Origin: Kordia algicida OT-1
GTDB lineage: Bacteria; Bacteroidota; Bacteroidia; Flavobacteriales; Flavobacteriaceae
NCBI RefSeq assembly: GCF_000154725.1
Contig: NZ_DS544873.1
Span: forward strand, 3,447,339 to 3,511,338
DNA: 64,000 nt
Reading direction: 5' to 3'
A program made the translations under genes and the position numbers. Positions 16,901 through 24,338 of the stretch are shown piece after piece (positions within the stretch are counted from its first letter, which is position 1; the number at the start of each line of letters is the position of its first letter). The notes below the pieces were generated by a model that saw nothing but the letters and a program-made list of their open reading frames with translations, ran no database searches and had not been told where the DNA came from.

Positions 16901-19446
16901 TACACTCGATTGAGACCTCCATAACCAGTATAGATTCTATAATCTATACTACTATAATTAGTCGCAGAAGCAGTAGCTATATGAGATAGACCAACCATTA
17001 CTCGTTTATCAGCTTGAGTAACTGTGTATTCTACATATCCATCTCCTTCAATGGTAGCATCTGTTAACAATCCTGCATTTGTCCATGAAGTACTGCTAGT
17101 TTTTTCTAAAATATTACCATTTTGTGTTATTCCAACTTTAGTTGTATCACTATTTTCTTGAAGTGAACCACTACTATCCCAAGAATAATCATCAAAATAG
17201 TTTATGGTTAAAATATCTATAATCTCATCTCCTTGCGGATATACATTTGCGGTGTAGTATATATTTGTCCCATTATAAGTATTGACTGTAGTAGTTTTTG
17301 ATTCAAAAACATTTTCTTCTGCTGCTGCATTAAGCCTAACATCACTTATATGGTCGTCATTTATATAAATCCCAGTGTAAACAACTCTGTCATATCTGTC
17401 ATATTTAGTAAATAACCATTTATTTTCTGCTCTAAGGTTTGCATCTTGTGTTAATACCGGTCGATCTAATCTGTCATAAACAATATACTCTATTCCTTTT
17501 GCAGGAATCCTTCTTTCAATTACTCTATTTCTGTAATCATATTTGTATTGATAACATAATTTATTTAAATCATTAGTATTAATACTAGTGTTAGAAGCAA
17601 CTAATGGTGGCAATACATATGTTAAATTTCCAAAATCGTCATAAACATAATATGTATCATGCTTATCCTCGCCATTATAAGCACGTTCTAAAACAGTTCG
17701 CCCTTGTTTGTCTTGAAATATTTCTTTGGTATGATCTTTAATGTTTATAAGGTTAGGATTCCAGTTTTCATCTTTAGTTATTGTCTTTCTTAGAGAAGAA
17801 CTTGGATACAATCCATTATATATTAATTGAGGGTTTTCTATATTATCACCTATATGATTTACCTTATACATTTTAACATTATCTGTCACATCAGTGGTTG
17901 AAGATGTATTAAGTTCATATTGTCTTTTATTTGTATGATCATTATCACTACTAGTATCGACTTTCCAAGGATCTCCAGGAGCTCCTGCTTCTAAAATCAA
18001 ATTTAAAGGAGAGTCGTCTCGTATTACTTGTGTATAAGGATTGGTTGTATTTTCATACTCAGCAGTATCGTAATAATTATTAGTATTAGCCAAGCTATTT
18101 ACATCAAACAAACCTGAACCTGTTGTACTAACATATGGTAAATACTCTTTCTCCACTTCTCCATTTCCATTGTATTCTTGATGTGTAATAATATCTTTTC
18201 CTAATGGAGAACTCTTAATGAAGTTTTGTTGTTGAGATCTATTTAAACCATCAAAATATGTTATTTTTTCCAACAGATCATTATCAATGACATTTTCTAA
18301 CTCATCTTTTTGTACTTCCGATTTATAAACTCTCTCATAGATATAGTTTTGAGAATCATTATCAAAATCATAGGTTATTTGAGTACAACCATTATTTCTA
18401 GTTCCTGTTTCCGTTGGACACTCATCAAAGTAACAGTTAGTTATATAGCCTTCAGGCTTATAACAAGATTGAATAGTGTCATTTAAATCTCCAAAACCAT
18501 CATCATCACCATCTGCATACCAAGTAATTGGCGTTATATTAACCATAGCGTTTGTATCATTACAATCATCAGAATTTATAACATATTGTGATGGCTGAGT
18601 ACATGAATTTATAAAAATATTTACATCGCCATAACCATCGTTATCTCCATCATAATACCAGTTTATGGGAGCTGTAGTTACATTTACATCATAGCTGTTA
18701 CAATCTTCATTATTAGGAGAAGTTGCTGAGTATGGTTCTGTTGTATCAGGGCAACCAATTAGTCTAATTCTTTTATCAGAAACTGCAGAACCGCCATAAC
18801 CATCATTGTCAAAATCAAGATAGTATATTTCAACGTTTGTAGGTAAATTAGCATTAGTATCGTTACAATCAAAACCGAAATTATTATTTACCCATTTAAC
18901 ATTATTAACATCTGTATAAGAAGTTATAATTTTAGTTTCGTTAAATGAATTACCATACATATCATACAGAACTAGATCGTCAAAAGTTCTGGAAATACCT
19001 GGTTCATATCCTCCATGTGAATAACCTGCCGCATGAACTTTAAAGAAATATGAATATTCATTTTTATTTCCATAACCATCTAAATCGGCGTCTTTGTAAT
19101 ATTTTTCAAACTCAATATACTTATAGCCTGTATATGTATTAGTACTTATGTAAACTCGTTTTGATAAGCGATATCCCCAATCTCCCCACCCAAGGTAGTC
19201 GTATGGATTACTTACATCTCCAGAAGCAATCCAAGCAGCCCTCTCATCAGCTGTCATTGTATTTACCTGTAATACAAGGTCAAAGAAATTTTTTCTTTGA
19301 CTTGTATTCATATAAAAGTAAGACTCTAAGCCTGTGTTAGGCTGGTCCTGAATATGATATATCGGTAATAGATATGGATTATCAAATTGTGCAAATACAT
19401 TCCCACCAAAAGTAAGAAGTACAATTAAAAAAAATAGTTTTTTCAT
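13924..19446 (-). CDS. Secreted RHS/YD-repeat protein with C-terminal HicA-like toxin domain
   Basis: This is an 1840-aa polymorphic toxin candidate. It opens with a signal peptide (MKKLFFLIVLLTFGGNVFAQ). Residues about 115-340 hold repeated acidic DxDxDGYGD-type calcium-binding motifs. A long YD-repeat shell follows (YDYRNRVIERR, YDALNRIVKAT, YDANGNLIVD), interrupted by two related beta-rich domains at about 780-922 and 1065-1203. The RHS core ends near 1600-1660 (DHLGNIRLSYED, YPFGLKHKGYNG, DFRQYDYALGRWMVLDP, NPIYFADPSG). After the core comes a variable tail with a hydrophobic/Gly-rich stretch. The last 58 residues (LLQKLAKKAGFELENGAKHI through IIKAIMDRAGF) fit the HicA mRNA-interferase pattern, with the catalytic-type His in GAKHI. 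A small gene follows at once and is a likely antidote. It is probably exported and used against neighbours. Confidence 0.88.
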   Translation of the reverse strand: MKKLFFLIVLLTFGGNVFAQFDNPYLLPIYHIQDQPNTGLESYFYMNTSQRKNFFDLVLQVNTMTADERAAWIASGDVSNPYDYLGWGDWGYRLSKRVYISTNTYTGYKYIEFEKYYKDADLDGYGNKNEYSYFFKVHAAGYSHGGYEPGISRTFDDLVLYDMYGNSFNETKIITSYTDVNNVKWVNNNFGFDCNDTNANLPTNVEIYYLDFDNDGYGGSAVSDKRIRLIGCPDTTEPYSATSPNNEDCNSYDVNVTTAPINWYYDGDNDGYGDVNIFINSCTQPSQYVINSDDCNDTNAMVNITPITWYADGDDDGFGDLNDTIQSCYKPEGYITNCYFDECPTETGTRNNGCTQITYDFDNDSQNYIYERVYKSEVQKDELENVIDNDLLEKITYFDGLNRSQQQNFIKSSPLGKDIITHQEYNGNGEVEKEYLPYVSTTGSGLFDVNSLANTNNYYDTAEYENTTNPYTQVIRDDSPLNLILEAGAPGDPWKVDTSSDNDHTNKRQYELNTSSTTDVTDNVKMYKVNHIGDNIENPQLIYNGLYPSSSLRKTITKDENWNPNLINIKDHTKEIFQDKQGRTVLERAYNGEDKHDTYYVYDDFGNLTYVLPPLVASNTSINTNDLNKLCYQYKYDYRNRVIERRIPAKGIEYIVYDRLDRPVLTQDANLRAENKWLFTKYDRYDRVVYTGIYINDDHISDVRLNAAAEENVFESKTTTVNTYNGTNIYYTANVYPQGDEIIDILTINYFDDYSWDSSGSLQENSDTTKVGITQNGNILEKTSSTSWTNAGLLTDATIEGDGYVEYTVTQADKRVMVGLSHIATASATNYSSIDYRIYTGYGGLNRVYVYNGSVIESFPATYFEIGDTFKIERFENQVLFKKNEEVFHAVTTDYSGELIGSASFCENGTKIENLHIGYSTYGNEYSNNTKGLLTGSKIRTLDTNKWETLTSYYDEERRIVHVTSFNEYLDTHETLSNRLDFVGTILEAKTTHKKSNGSLIITNDEFVFDKNLRLLYQTKQINNENKQLITRNNFNDLGQLIKKQVGGVIPKISTYTNENNVTVTDNLITKNGSNGWDGALTTSNSITGDGYLSYNVPFRNSYAMVGLADTVGNSSYSSIDYAINTTAHGIVRVYENGSNRGDKTTYVAGDEFTIERRDAKIYYAKNGEVFYVSEINDIGNTLLGDISIYTSEGKIKDLVLVDLEKELQEVDYTYNIRGWLKGINQNYQSNDLFSFLLTYNNIYDPNKALFDGNISSTSWRTRGQNTTIKSYVYDYDALNRIVKATDNTGRYNLEYVNYDLNGNIIKLERKGHLDEEASSFGTMDALDYKYDGNQLSFVDDTSASQYGFNDGNTVGNDFEYDANGNLIVDKNKKIESISYNHLNLPKQILFQDGSEISYVYDALGEKLEKEIRNNTSSTSQQTFYAGNYIYKDTTPESLIFFNTEEGYVEPKFNTTDPTLLESFHYTFQYKDHLGNIRLSYEDMNLDGSIDFSTEIKEENHYYPFGLKHKGYNGSIVGRDHNYGFNGIEESNDGLGLDMLEMDFRQYDYALGRWMVLDPVIHYNYSPYQAFDNNPIYFADPSGADSEGDGDDDFAWANLINPEELDAVTVIGTNRNKMPAYIRYGFEDWTDSSDIYGDLTLEEYNERYGTDYRYDSKYGSAWSQWYYDNYYKPQLNSIIKHMHDGTGFVAKIIFEVGTNFIPMGWVFKGGKWVYQGAKVFIRGRSVAYQGGKTLATKVAVKTGLNKKVMYPIIKKSIGADTNKLFAKLAKIANNARYAKGKQGSELLQKLAKKAGFELENGAKHIKVFDEGQLFTTIPYSAKGNNTNRAIIKAIMDRAGF

Positions 19447-19459
19447 AATAGTATATATC

Positions 19460-22400
19460 TTAATTAGTAGTGTTTAGATTTTTAGTATTGTACCTGTACT
19501 CTTTGAGAATATTATGTTGTTTATCTAAATCATATAATTTCCGTGCAAATAGATCAAATTCTACTCTGGTTCCATTTCCTGTTTCATCCAAAGAACTTGT
19601 TATTCCTTGATTACTATAAGTACGTGTAGCTACAGTTGAGTTTTTAGGCTTTACAATTACTTCATCTATGCATAAGACTCCTATTGGCTTTTCTATGGTA
19701 AGCATACCTCCAGTATGCAGATAAGAATTAAAAGACCAATGATTTCCTTTATATGTCCAAAAAGAAACTTCATATCCTGCAGGAAAATTTCCAAGTAAAA
19801 GAGTATTTCCATTATATACATATTTACCTGAAAAGGCTTTATTAAATTTTACTACACCAGTCTCTGATAGGTTTTCAAAACTCTTTTTTAGAAAAGTATT
19901 TGAAAGGGAACGCGTCTCTAAAATAGCATCTACCCTTAATCCGCCATACTCATTGCTTCTTTGGTAAAGTGTATGTGTTTGAGATTTTAAGTCTTTCTCA
20001 ATCATGAGTTTTCCTTCAGTACTATACTCGTACTCTGTAATATACTCTGCAAGTGAAATAAAGTTACTGGATGCATCAAAAGAAGAAGAAATAAAAGTTG
20101 CCTCAGTATAATAGGTACCAGTATTTTGATTTCCTAAAACCTCCCCTATTTTTTTAACTTTTCCATCTAATAAATAATTAAATACCTGAGATTTTTCTAG
20201 TTTCCATACAGTTCCAGATTTCACCCATTTATTCTGTTCTACTTGAGGATTTTTTAAGTGTAAGCCTTGAAAATCATCTGGTAAATTATCATACTCTGAA
20301 AGATATTTAAAATTAGTTTTTTCAAACTCATCTCCGTTAGCAGAAGTAATCATTTCCTTTACTCTTGTATAATCGGTAGTATTTAATGAACCATCTAATT
20401 CATTAAGATATATGAACGTAGTTTCATAACTCAACTCATTTCCATCTTCAACGTAATCTTTTTTTACAACACTCTTTAGTACATCCAAAGTTTTGTATAT
20501 AGGATAGCTTTTAACTACATACCTATATAATGATGGATTAATATGATTTGCTTGTAAATGGACATTGTCAAATTCAAAGGCATCAATTATCCCAAAATTA
20601 ACTGTATCGTAGTTATAGAGTACTTCTTTTACTTTCTTACCTTGACTATCATATTGAGTAGTTTTACTCATTTTTTTTGATAGGTTAAACCCACTTATAG
20701 ACGGTATAAAGTTGTGTACAGTAGAACCTTTTTCTGCTAATCCATTTGTAACATTATGATTAGTTTGCGTTACTTTTGAGTAAAAAGAACCTGAATCAAT
20801 TTGAGTAAATGTTTGAAAGCCTAAATTCAATATTAATTGATCTAGTAAAGGAGTTTCCTTTAAAAGGTCATAAGGCATACTACTTACATTGTAAGATGTA
20901 AGATATGGATACTGATAGTGATCTATAATTGGATCCTGCTTTGTGAAATATGTTTGCCAAGCTTGTTGATAGCCTTCATAATATCCTTGTGAGTATCCAT
21001 TTGGTGGGGTTACTCCTTGATTATATTGTGAAGTATCATATACAGGTAAGCCAAAACCTTCAGGGTTATCATACTCATACTTAACATGTTTAGCCAAGGA
21101 ATTTACATTGTCATACGTCAATATTTCTTTAATTAATAAACCTCCATAGTAGATATTATTATAAGTGTTTTCTTTGTATTTGTATTCTGTTTTTCCACCT
21201 GTAATATTGGTAATAGTCTTTAACATTCCTCTAGTCAGTGCAGCTTCGTCTGGCATTCTATCCGCTATACCCTGAAAAATATAAATAGGGGTAAAATTTG
21301 ATTCATTATTTGAGAAAGCAGAATTAGGATATCCAAAAACATCTTGAGCATTACTTATAGGTGAACTTGTAGATCCATCAGAATAGTAATCAAACTTTCT
21401 ATATACTATATAATCTTTATGATTTCTTCCATACTTTAAAATTTTCTTTAACTTGAATATTCCTTCAAATGTATTTTGATTTCCTGTTTGTTCAGTATAC
21501 TCAAATTTGTAACCAAAAACATAGTTCCCTTGGTAATCGTATATCTTAATTTCATCTAATAACTGGACTATTTGTTGTTGAAGCTTATTATAAATTGGTG
21601 TACTTGGTCTTTCATTTATAGGAACTTGTAAATTTGTAACATAATCATGGTCCTTATAGGTAAATTCTACTATTTCATTTTGTGTTATAATTCTTCGTAT
21701 GTCTTTTCTTGAAACATCTTCTACAGAAACATCATAATAATACCCTTCAGTTACTATTGGATCACTTGAAGAAGGGACTGTTTGCGGATTGCTATTGGTT
21801 TGTCTTCTAGTAGCTTTTGCATGGGGCATAAACTTGTATAACTTAGTTTCATCATACTCAAAATCTATTTCTTCATTATTTATATCTGTCACTATTTTAT
21901 GCAAATAGTAATTTTTGTAATCTGCAGAATCTATATATGAGTCAGTTCGCCTTCTTAAATCCCAAGCTCGCTCTCTTTTAATACCTTTTCTAAATTTATA
22001 ATTAACACCATTTCTTCCTGTAAAAGTAATATCAGCTTCTAGATCATTAGCATATTCAAAATCACTATTAACTGGATATCTATATTGACTTAATAGTTCT
22101 AAGTTTGTATAAATTTTATTGATATTTTTACTCTGATTAATTAGTACAGGCTCTAAAAAAGTTCCTATTGTAGTTTCTTTATGCTCATAGATAAAGTTTG
22201 TATAATCACCATTACTCAAACTCATCATAAATATATCAGGAGCAGCATCAATCTTTTTTAATAAATCCTTCATAGTTGACGATTGCCCTACAACTATATT
22301 TTCCTGATAATCGCTCAAATTTGAATTATGAAGCCACCCATTCTCTGATTCATCGACTAAATGATTTATTTTTTTACGAATTTCTCCTCCAGCGTTTAAT

Positions 22401-22648
22401 CGCCAATTAAATCCTACACTAGTAGGCATTTCCGAGACTTTCTTTCCTTTACTATTGTAAGATAAGTATATAGGAATTTTAGTTCCATCTATACGAACAG
22501 TATGAAGAGGGATTCTTATATTTTTCCCACCAGAACTATCATCATCATAAGATGTCCCTCTATCTGTATTAACATAGTCATAATTTTGAGAATGCACAAC
22601 AAGGATAGCACTCAAAAACATAAGACTGAACAAATAACTTTTTTTCAT
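19460..22648 (-). CDS. Large secreted companion of the RHS protein (YD-repeat-like)
   Basis: The gene encodes 1062 aa from the Met that begins the signal peptide MKKSYLFSLMFLSAILVVHSQ; an upstream in-frame ATG at 22666 would add six residues before it. The stop is 13 bp before the RHS gene, so the two form an operon. The sequence is beta-rich and Tyr/Asn/Asp-rich, with degenerate YD-like units such as YDSQGKKVKEVLYNYD and EYSTEGKLMIEKDLKSQTH, and an N-terminal part resembling shells of RHS/SpvB-like proteins (LHTVRIDGTKIPIYLSYNSKG, GFNWRLNAGGEIRK). It ends near YDLDKQHNILKEYRYNT without a toxin-like tail or sorting domain. It may be a structural partner that helps assemble or hold the RHS shell; that role is inference. 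Confidence 0.8.
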   Translation of the reverse strand: MKKSYLFSLMFLSAILVVHSQNYDYVNTDRGTSYDDDSSGGKNIRIPLHTVRIDGTKIPIYLSYNSKGKKVSEMPTSVGFNWRLNAGGEIRKKINHLVDESENGWLHNSNLSDYQENIVVGQSSTMKDLLKKIDAAPDIFMMSLSNGDYTNFIYEHKETTIGTFLEPVLINQSKNINKIYTNLELLSQYRYPVNSDFEYANDLEADITFTGRNGVNYKFRKGIKRERAWDLRRRTDSYIDSADYKNYYLHKIVTDINNEEIDFEYDETKLYKFMPHAKATRRQTNSNPQTVPSSSDPIVTEGYYYDVSVEDVSRKDIRRIITQNEIVEFTYKDHDYVTNLQVPINERPSTPIYNKLQQQIVQLLDEIKIYDYQGNYVFGYKFEYTEQTGNQNTFEGIFKLKKILKYGRNHKDYIVYRKFDYYSDGSTSSPISNAQDVFGYPNSAFSNNESNFTPIYIFQGIADRMPDEAALTRGMLKTITNITGGKTEYKYKENTYNNIYYGGLLIKEILTYDNVNSLAKHVKYEYDNPEGFGLPVYDTSQYNQGVTPPNGYSQGYYEGYQQAWQTYFTKQDPIIDHYQYPYLTSYNVSSMPYDLLKETPLLDQLILNLGFQTFTQIDSGSFYSKVTQTNHNVTNGLAEKGSTVHNFIPSISGFNLSKKMSKTTQYDSQGKKVKEVLYNYDTVNFGIIDAFEFDNVHLQANHINPSLYRYVVKSYPIYKTLDVLKSVVKKDYVEDGNELSYETTFIYLNELDGSLNTTDYTRVKEMITSANGDEFEKTNFKYLSEYDNLPDDFQGLHLKNPQVEQNKWVKSGTVWKLEKSQVFNYLLDGKVKKIGEVLGNQNTGTYYTEATFISSSFDASSNFISLAEYITEYEYSTEGKLMIEKDLKSQTHTLYQRSNEYGGLRVDAILETRSLSNTFLKKSFENLSETGVVKFNKAFSGKYVYNGNTLLLGNFPAGYEVSFWTYKGNHWSFNSYLHTGGMLTIEKPIGVLCIDEVIVKPKNSTVATRTYSNQGITSSLDETGNGTRVEFDLFARKLYDLDKQHNILKEYRYNTKNLNTTN

Positions 22649-22682
22649 TGGTTTGTAATTATGCATTAATTATATTTCAAAC

Positions 22683-22690
22683 CAAAACTA
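22683..22690 (-). promoter_or_regulatory. Candidate -7 element (TAGTTTTG) of the RHS operon
   Basis: An exact TAnnTTTG match on the minus strand, 35 bp upstream of the start at 22648. No TTG at the expected distance; the upstream sequence is a run of A/T. Confidence 0.4.
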
Positions 22691-22887
22691 TATAATTTAT
22701 AATCTTAATTTAATTTAAATATATAGCGTAATTTTTAAAGCGTTAAACCTACTTTTTTAAAAGAAAATTCTTTCTTTTAAAATCAATAAGCACTTGTATA
22801 ACTGAGTAGCCTTAAAATAGATTCAAACAAAAACCAAGCTTCTTTGCAATAAGGAGGTAAGAAATTAACTTGAAAAAAAACTTTTTT

Positions 22888-22941
22888 AATTTTATACAAA
22901 AAAAGAGCGCTATTCCTAGCGCTCTTTTTTTGTATAAAATT
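22888..22941. terminator. 25-bp perfect terminator hairpin next to the IS
   Basis: The stem contains AAAAAAAGAGCGCTA, loop TTCC, then TAGCGCTCTTTTTTT. Pairing continues outward through TTTTATAC and GTATAAAA to 25 bp per arm. It ends exactly at the left boundary of the IS. Before that insertion it would have been the terminator of the minus-strand TonB receptor-DUF5689 genes, whose last stop is at 24339. Confidence 0.85.
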
Positions 22942-22982
22942 TGTCTCGTCCTGAAATAGCGTTACACTAAATTTTAAGCGTA

Positions 22983-23369
22983 ATGAAAACAAATTATGTA
23001 AAACGTACTCAAAAAGATTATTCATTATCTTTTAAACTCCAAGTAGTTCAAGAGATTGAACAGGGCAAACTGACACGCTCACAAGTCTTATCAAAGTATG
23101 GTATACAATCTGGATCTACCATCAGAACTTGGTTAAAAAAATATGGTAACTTTGATTGGCATAATCAAACTCCACTTTCTATGACAAAGACTCCAGAACA
23201 AAAGATTTTAGAATTAGAAGAAAAAATCAAACTGTTAGAAAAGCAGAAGGCTCGTGCAGAACATCTGGCGGAGCGTGCTGACAAGAAAGCTATTTTGTTT
23301 GATATGATGATTGATTTAGCAGAAAAAGAGTTTAATATTCCTATCAGAAAAAACTCCAAACCCAAGTAA
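22983..23369 (+). CDS. IS3-family transposase OrfA (HTH, leucine-zipper)
   Basis: A 128-aa DNA-binding subunit. The N-terminal helix-turn-helix is of the HTH_38/IS3 type (YSLSFKLQVVQEIEQGKLTR, then SQVLSKYGIQSGSTIRTWLKKYG). A coiled coil follows (ILELEEKIKLLEKQKARAEH, up to about residue 100) and serves for oligomerisation. It ends SKPK at a TAA that overlaps the frame used by orfB. The A AAA AAC heptamer six codons before the end lets some ribosomes move to the -1 frame and make the OrfAB fusion. OrfA alone usually acts as a regulator of transposition in this family. Confidence 0.94.
   Translation: MKTNYVKRTQKDYSLSFKLQVVQEIEQGKLTRSQVLSKYGIQSGSTIRTWLKKYGNFDWHNQTPLSMTKTPEQKILELEEKIKLLEKQKARAEHLAERADKKAILFDMMIDLAEKEFNIPIRKNSKPK
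23348..23354 (+). promoter_or_regulatory. Programmed -1 frameshift site A AAA AAC
   Basis: The heptamer is in the right phase of orfA (codons AGA AAA AAC). The -1 frame is open from 23336 and leads straight into orfB without a stop, giving the OrfAB transposase. Confidence 0.85.
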
Positions 23370-23374
23370 TCGAT

Positions 23375-24274
23375 ATGTTTAGAATACATTACAGAGAAAG
23401 TATCTCATCTACTTGTGAGTTACTTGGGGTAAGCAGGCAAGTATATTACCGAGCGATACGTTCAAAAGAGAAACGACAGTGTATTGCTAGTGATGTGATA
23501 GAGCTGGTTCAATCTGTTAGAATAGAGCAACCACGCATTGGCACAAGGAAGTTATATCATATTCTACAAGAGTCTTTACGTAGTTTAGGTGTCGGCAGAG
23601 ATCGTTTATTTGCTATTTTAAAGGCAAATCATATGTTGATTAAACCCAAGCGGAGCTATCATATCACTACTAACTCTCATCATCGGTTTAGAAAACATAA
23701 CAATGTAATAGAGAATTTAGATGTAAACAGACCAGAACAAGTTTGGGTAGCAGATATTACCTATGTAGGTAATCGAGCTAATCCCATGTATTTATCGCTT
23801 ATTACAGATGCATATTCTAAGATGATCGTTGGGTATTATCTATCCAATACCTTAGCAGTAGATAGTTCTATAAAAGCATTAAAGCAAGCTGTTAAAAACA
23901 GAAAATATCCCAAGGAAAGGCTAATACATCATTCTGATAGAGGTTTACAATATTGTAGTAATCAATATCAAAGAATATTAACTAAGAGTCATATTAAATG
24001 TAGTATGACAGAATCCTATGATCCATATCAAAATGCAGTAGCAGAGCGAATCAACGGAATCTTGAAACAAGAGTTTTTAATGGGCACCTCTAAAATAGAC
24101 ATCAAACTAATGAAGAAAATAGTACAACAGAGTATTAAAGTTTATAATACCAAAAGACCGCATTTATCATGTCAAATGCTAACTCCAGAACAGATGCACA
24201 AACAAAATAAAGTCAACATAAAAACCTATAAAAGAAAAAACACAGATAAGACAGCTGTCTTATCTGTGTTTTAA
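23375..24274 (+). CDS. IS3-family transposase OrfB, DDE catalytic subunit
   Basis: This is a 299-aa catalytic part with an N-terminal HTH_21-type region (SSTCELLGVSRQVYYRAIRS) and an rve integrase core. The triad is Asp127 in VADITYV, Asp188 in HHSDRGLQY and Glu224 in AVAERINGILKQEF; the last two are 35 residues apart, as in DD(35)E enzymes. The ATG at 23375 may be used alone, but the active form is most likely the OrfAB fusion made by frameshifting at 23348-23354. The final codons lie inside an 18-bp-per-arm perfect palindrome. Confidence 0.95.
   Translation: MFRIHYRESISSTCELLGVSRQVYYRAIRSKEKRQCIASDVIELVQSVRIEQPRIGTRKLYHILQESLRSLGVGRDRLFAILKANHMLIKPKRSYHITTNSHHRFRKHNNVIENLDVNRPEQVWVADITYVGNRANPMYLSLITDAYSKMIVGYYLSNTLAVDSSIKALKQAVKNRKYPKERLIHHSDRGLQYCSNQYQRILTKSHIKCSMTESYDPYQNAVAERINGILKQEFLMGTSKIDIKLMKKIVQQSIKVYNTKRPHLSCQMLTPEQMHKQNKVNIKTYKRKNTDKTAVLSVF
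24237..24272. terminator. Perfect 18-bp-arm palindrome at the end of orfB
   Basis: AAAACACAGATAAGACAG is followed directly by its exact complement, ending TTTT at the orfB stop. It encodes the last residues (TDKTAVLSVF) and has U runs on both strands. It can therefore stop both IS transcription and transcripts entering from the DUF5689 side. Confidence 0.75.
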
Positions 24275-24338
24275 CTATTTTTAATCCTAAATAACTGTAA
24301 CGGTTTTTTAGGACGGGTCAATTATGTTTTCAAGAATT

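Larger units (their letters stand above)
22942..24320 (+). mobile_element. IS3-family insertion sequence, intact, 1379 bp
   Basis: The element runs from TG to CA with imperfect inverted ends of about 27 bp: TGTCTCGTCCTGAAATAGCG on the left and, read inward, TGACCCGTCCTAAAAAACCG on the right, both then continuing with TTACA. The flanks carry a 3-bp direct repeat ATT at 22939-22941 and 24321-24323, as expected for IS3-family insertion. It encodes orfA and orfB joined by a -1 frameshift, with a DD(35)E triad. Both ends and both frames look undamaged, so it is probably recent and active. Confidence 0.93.

Noticed and set aside
22783-23025. 80-aa minus-strand frame next to the IS
   Set aside because: It spans the terminator hairpin and the left IS end, with no family or neighbour support.
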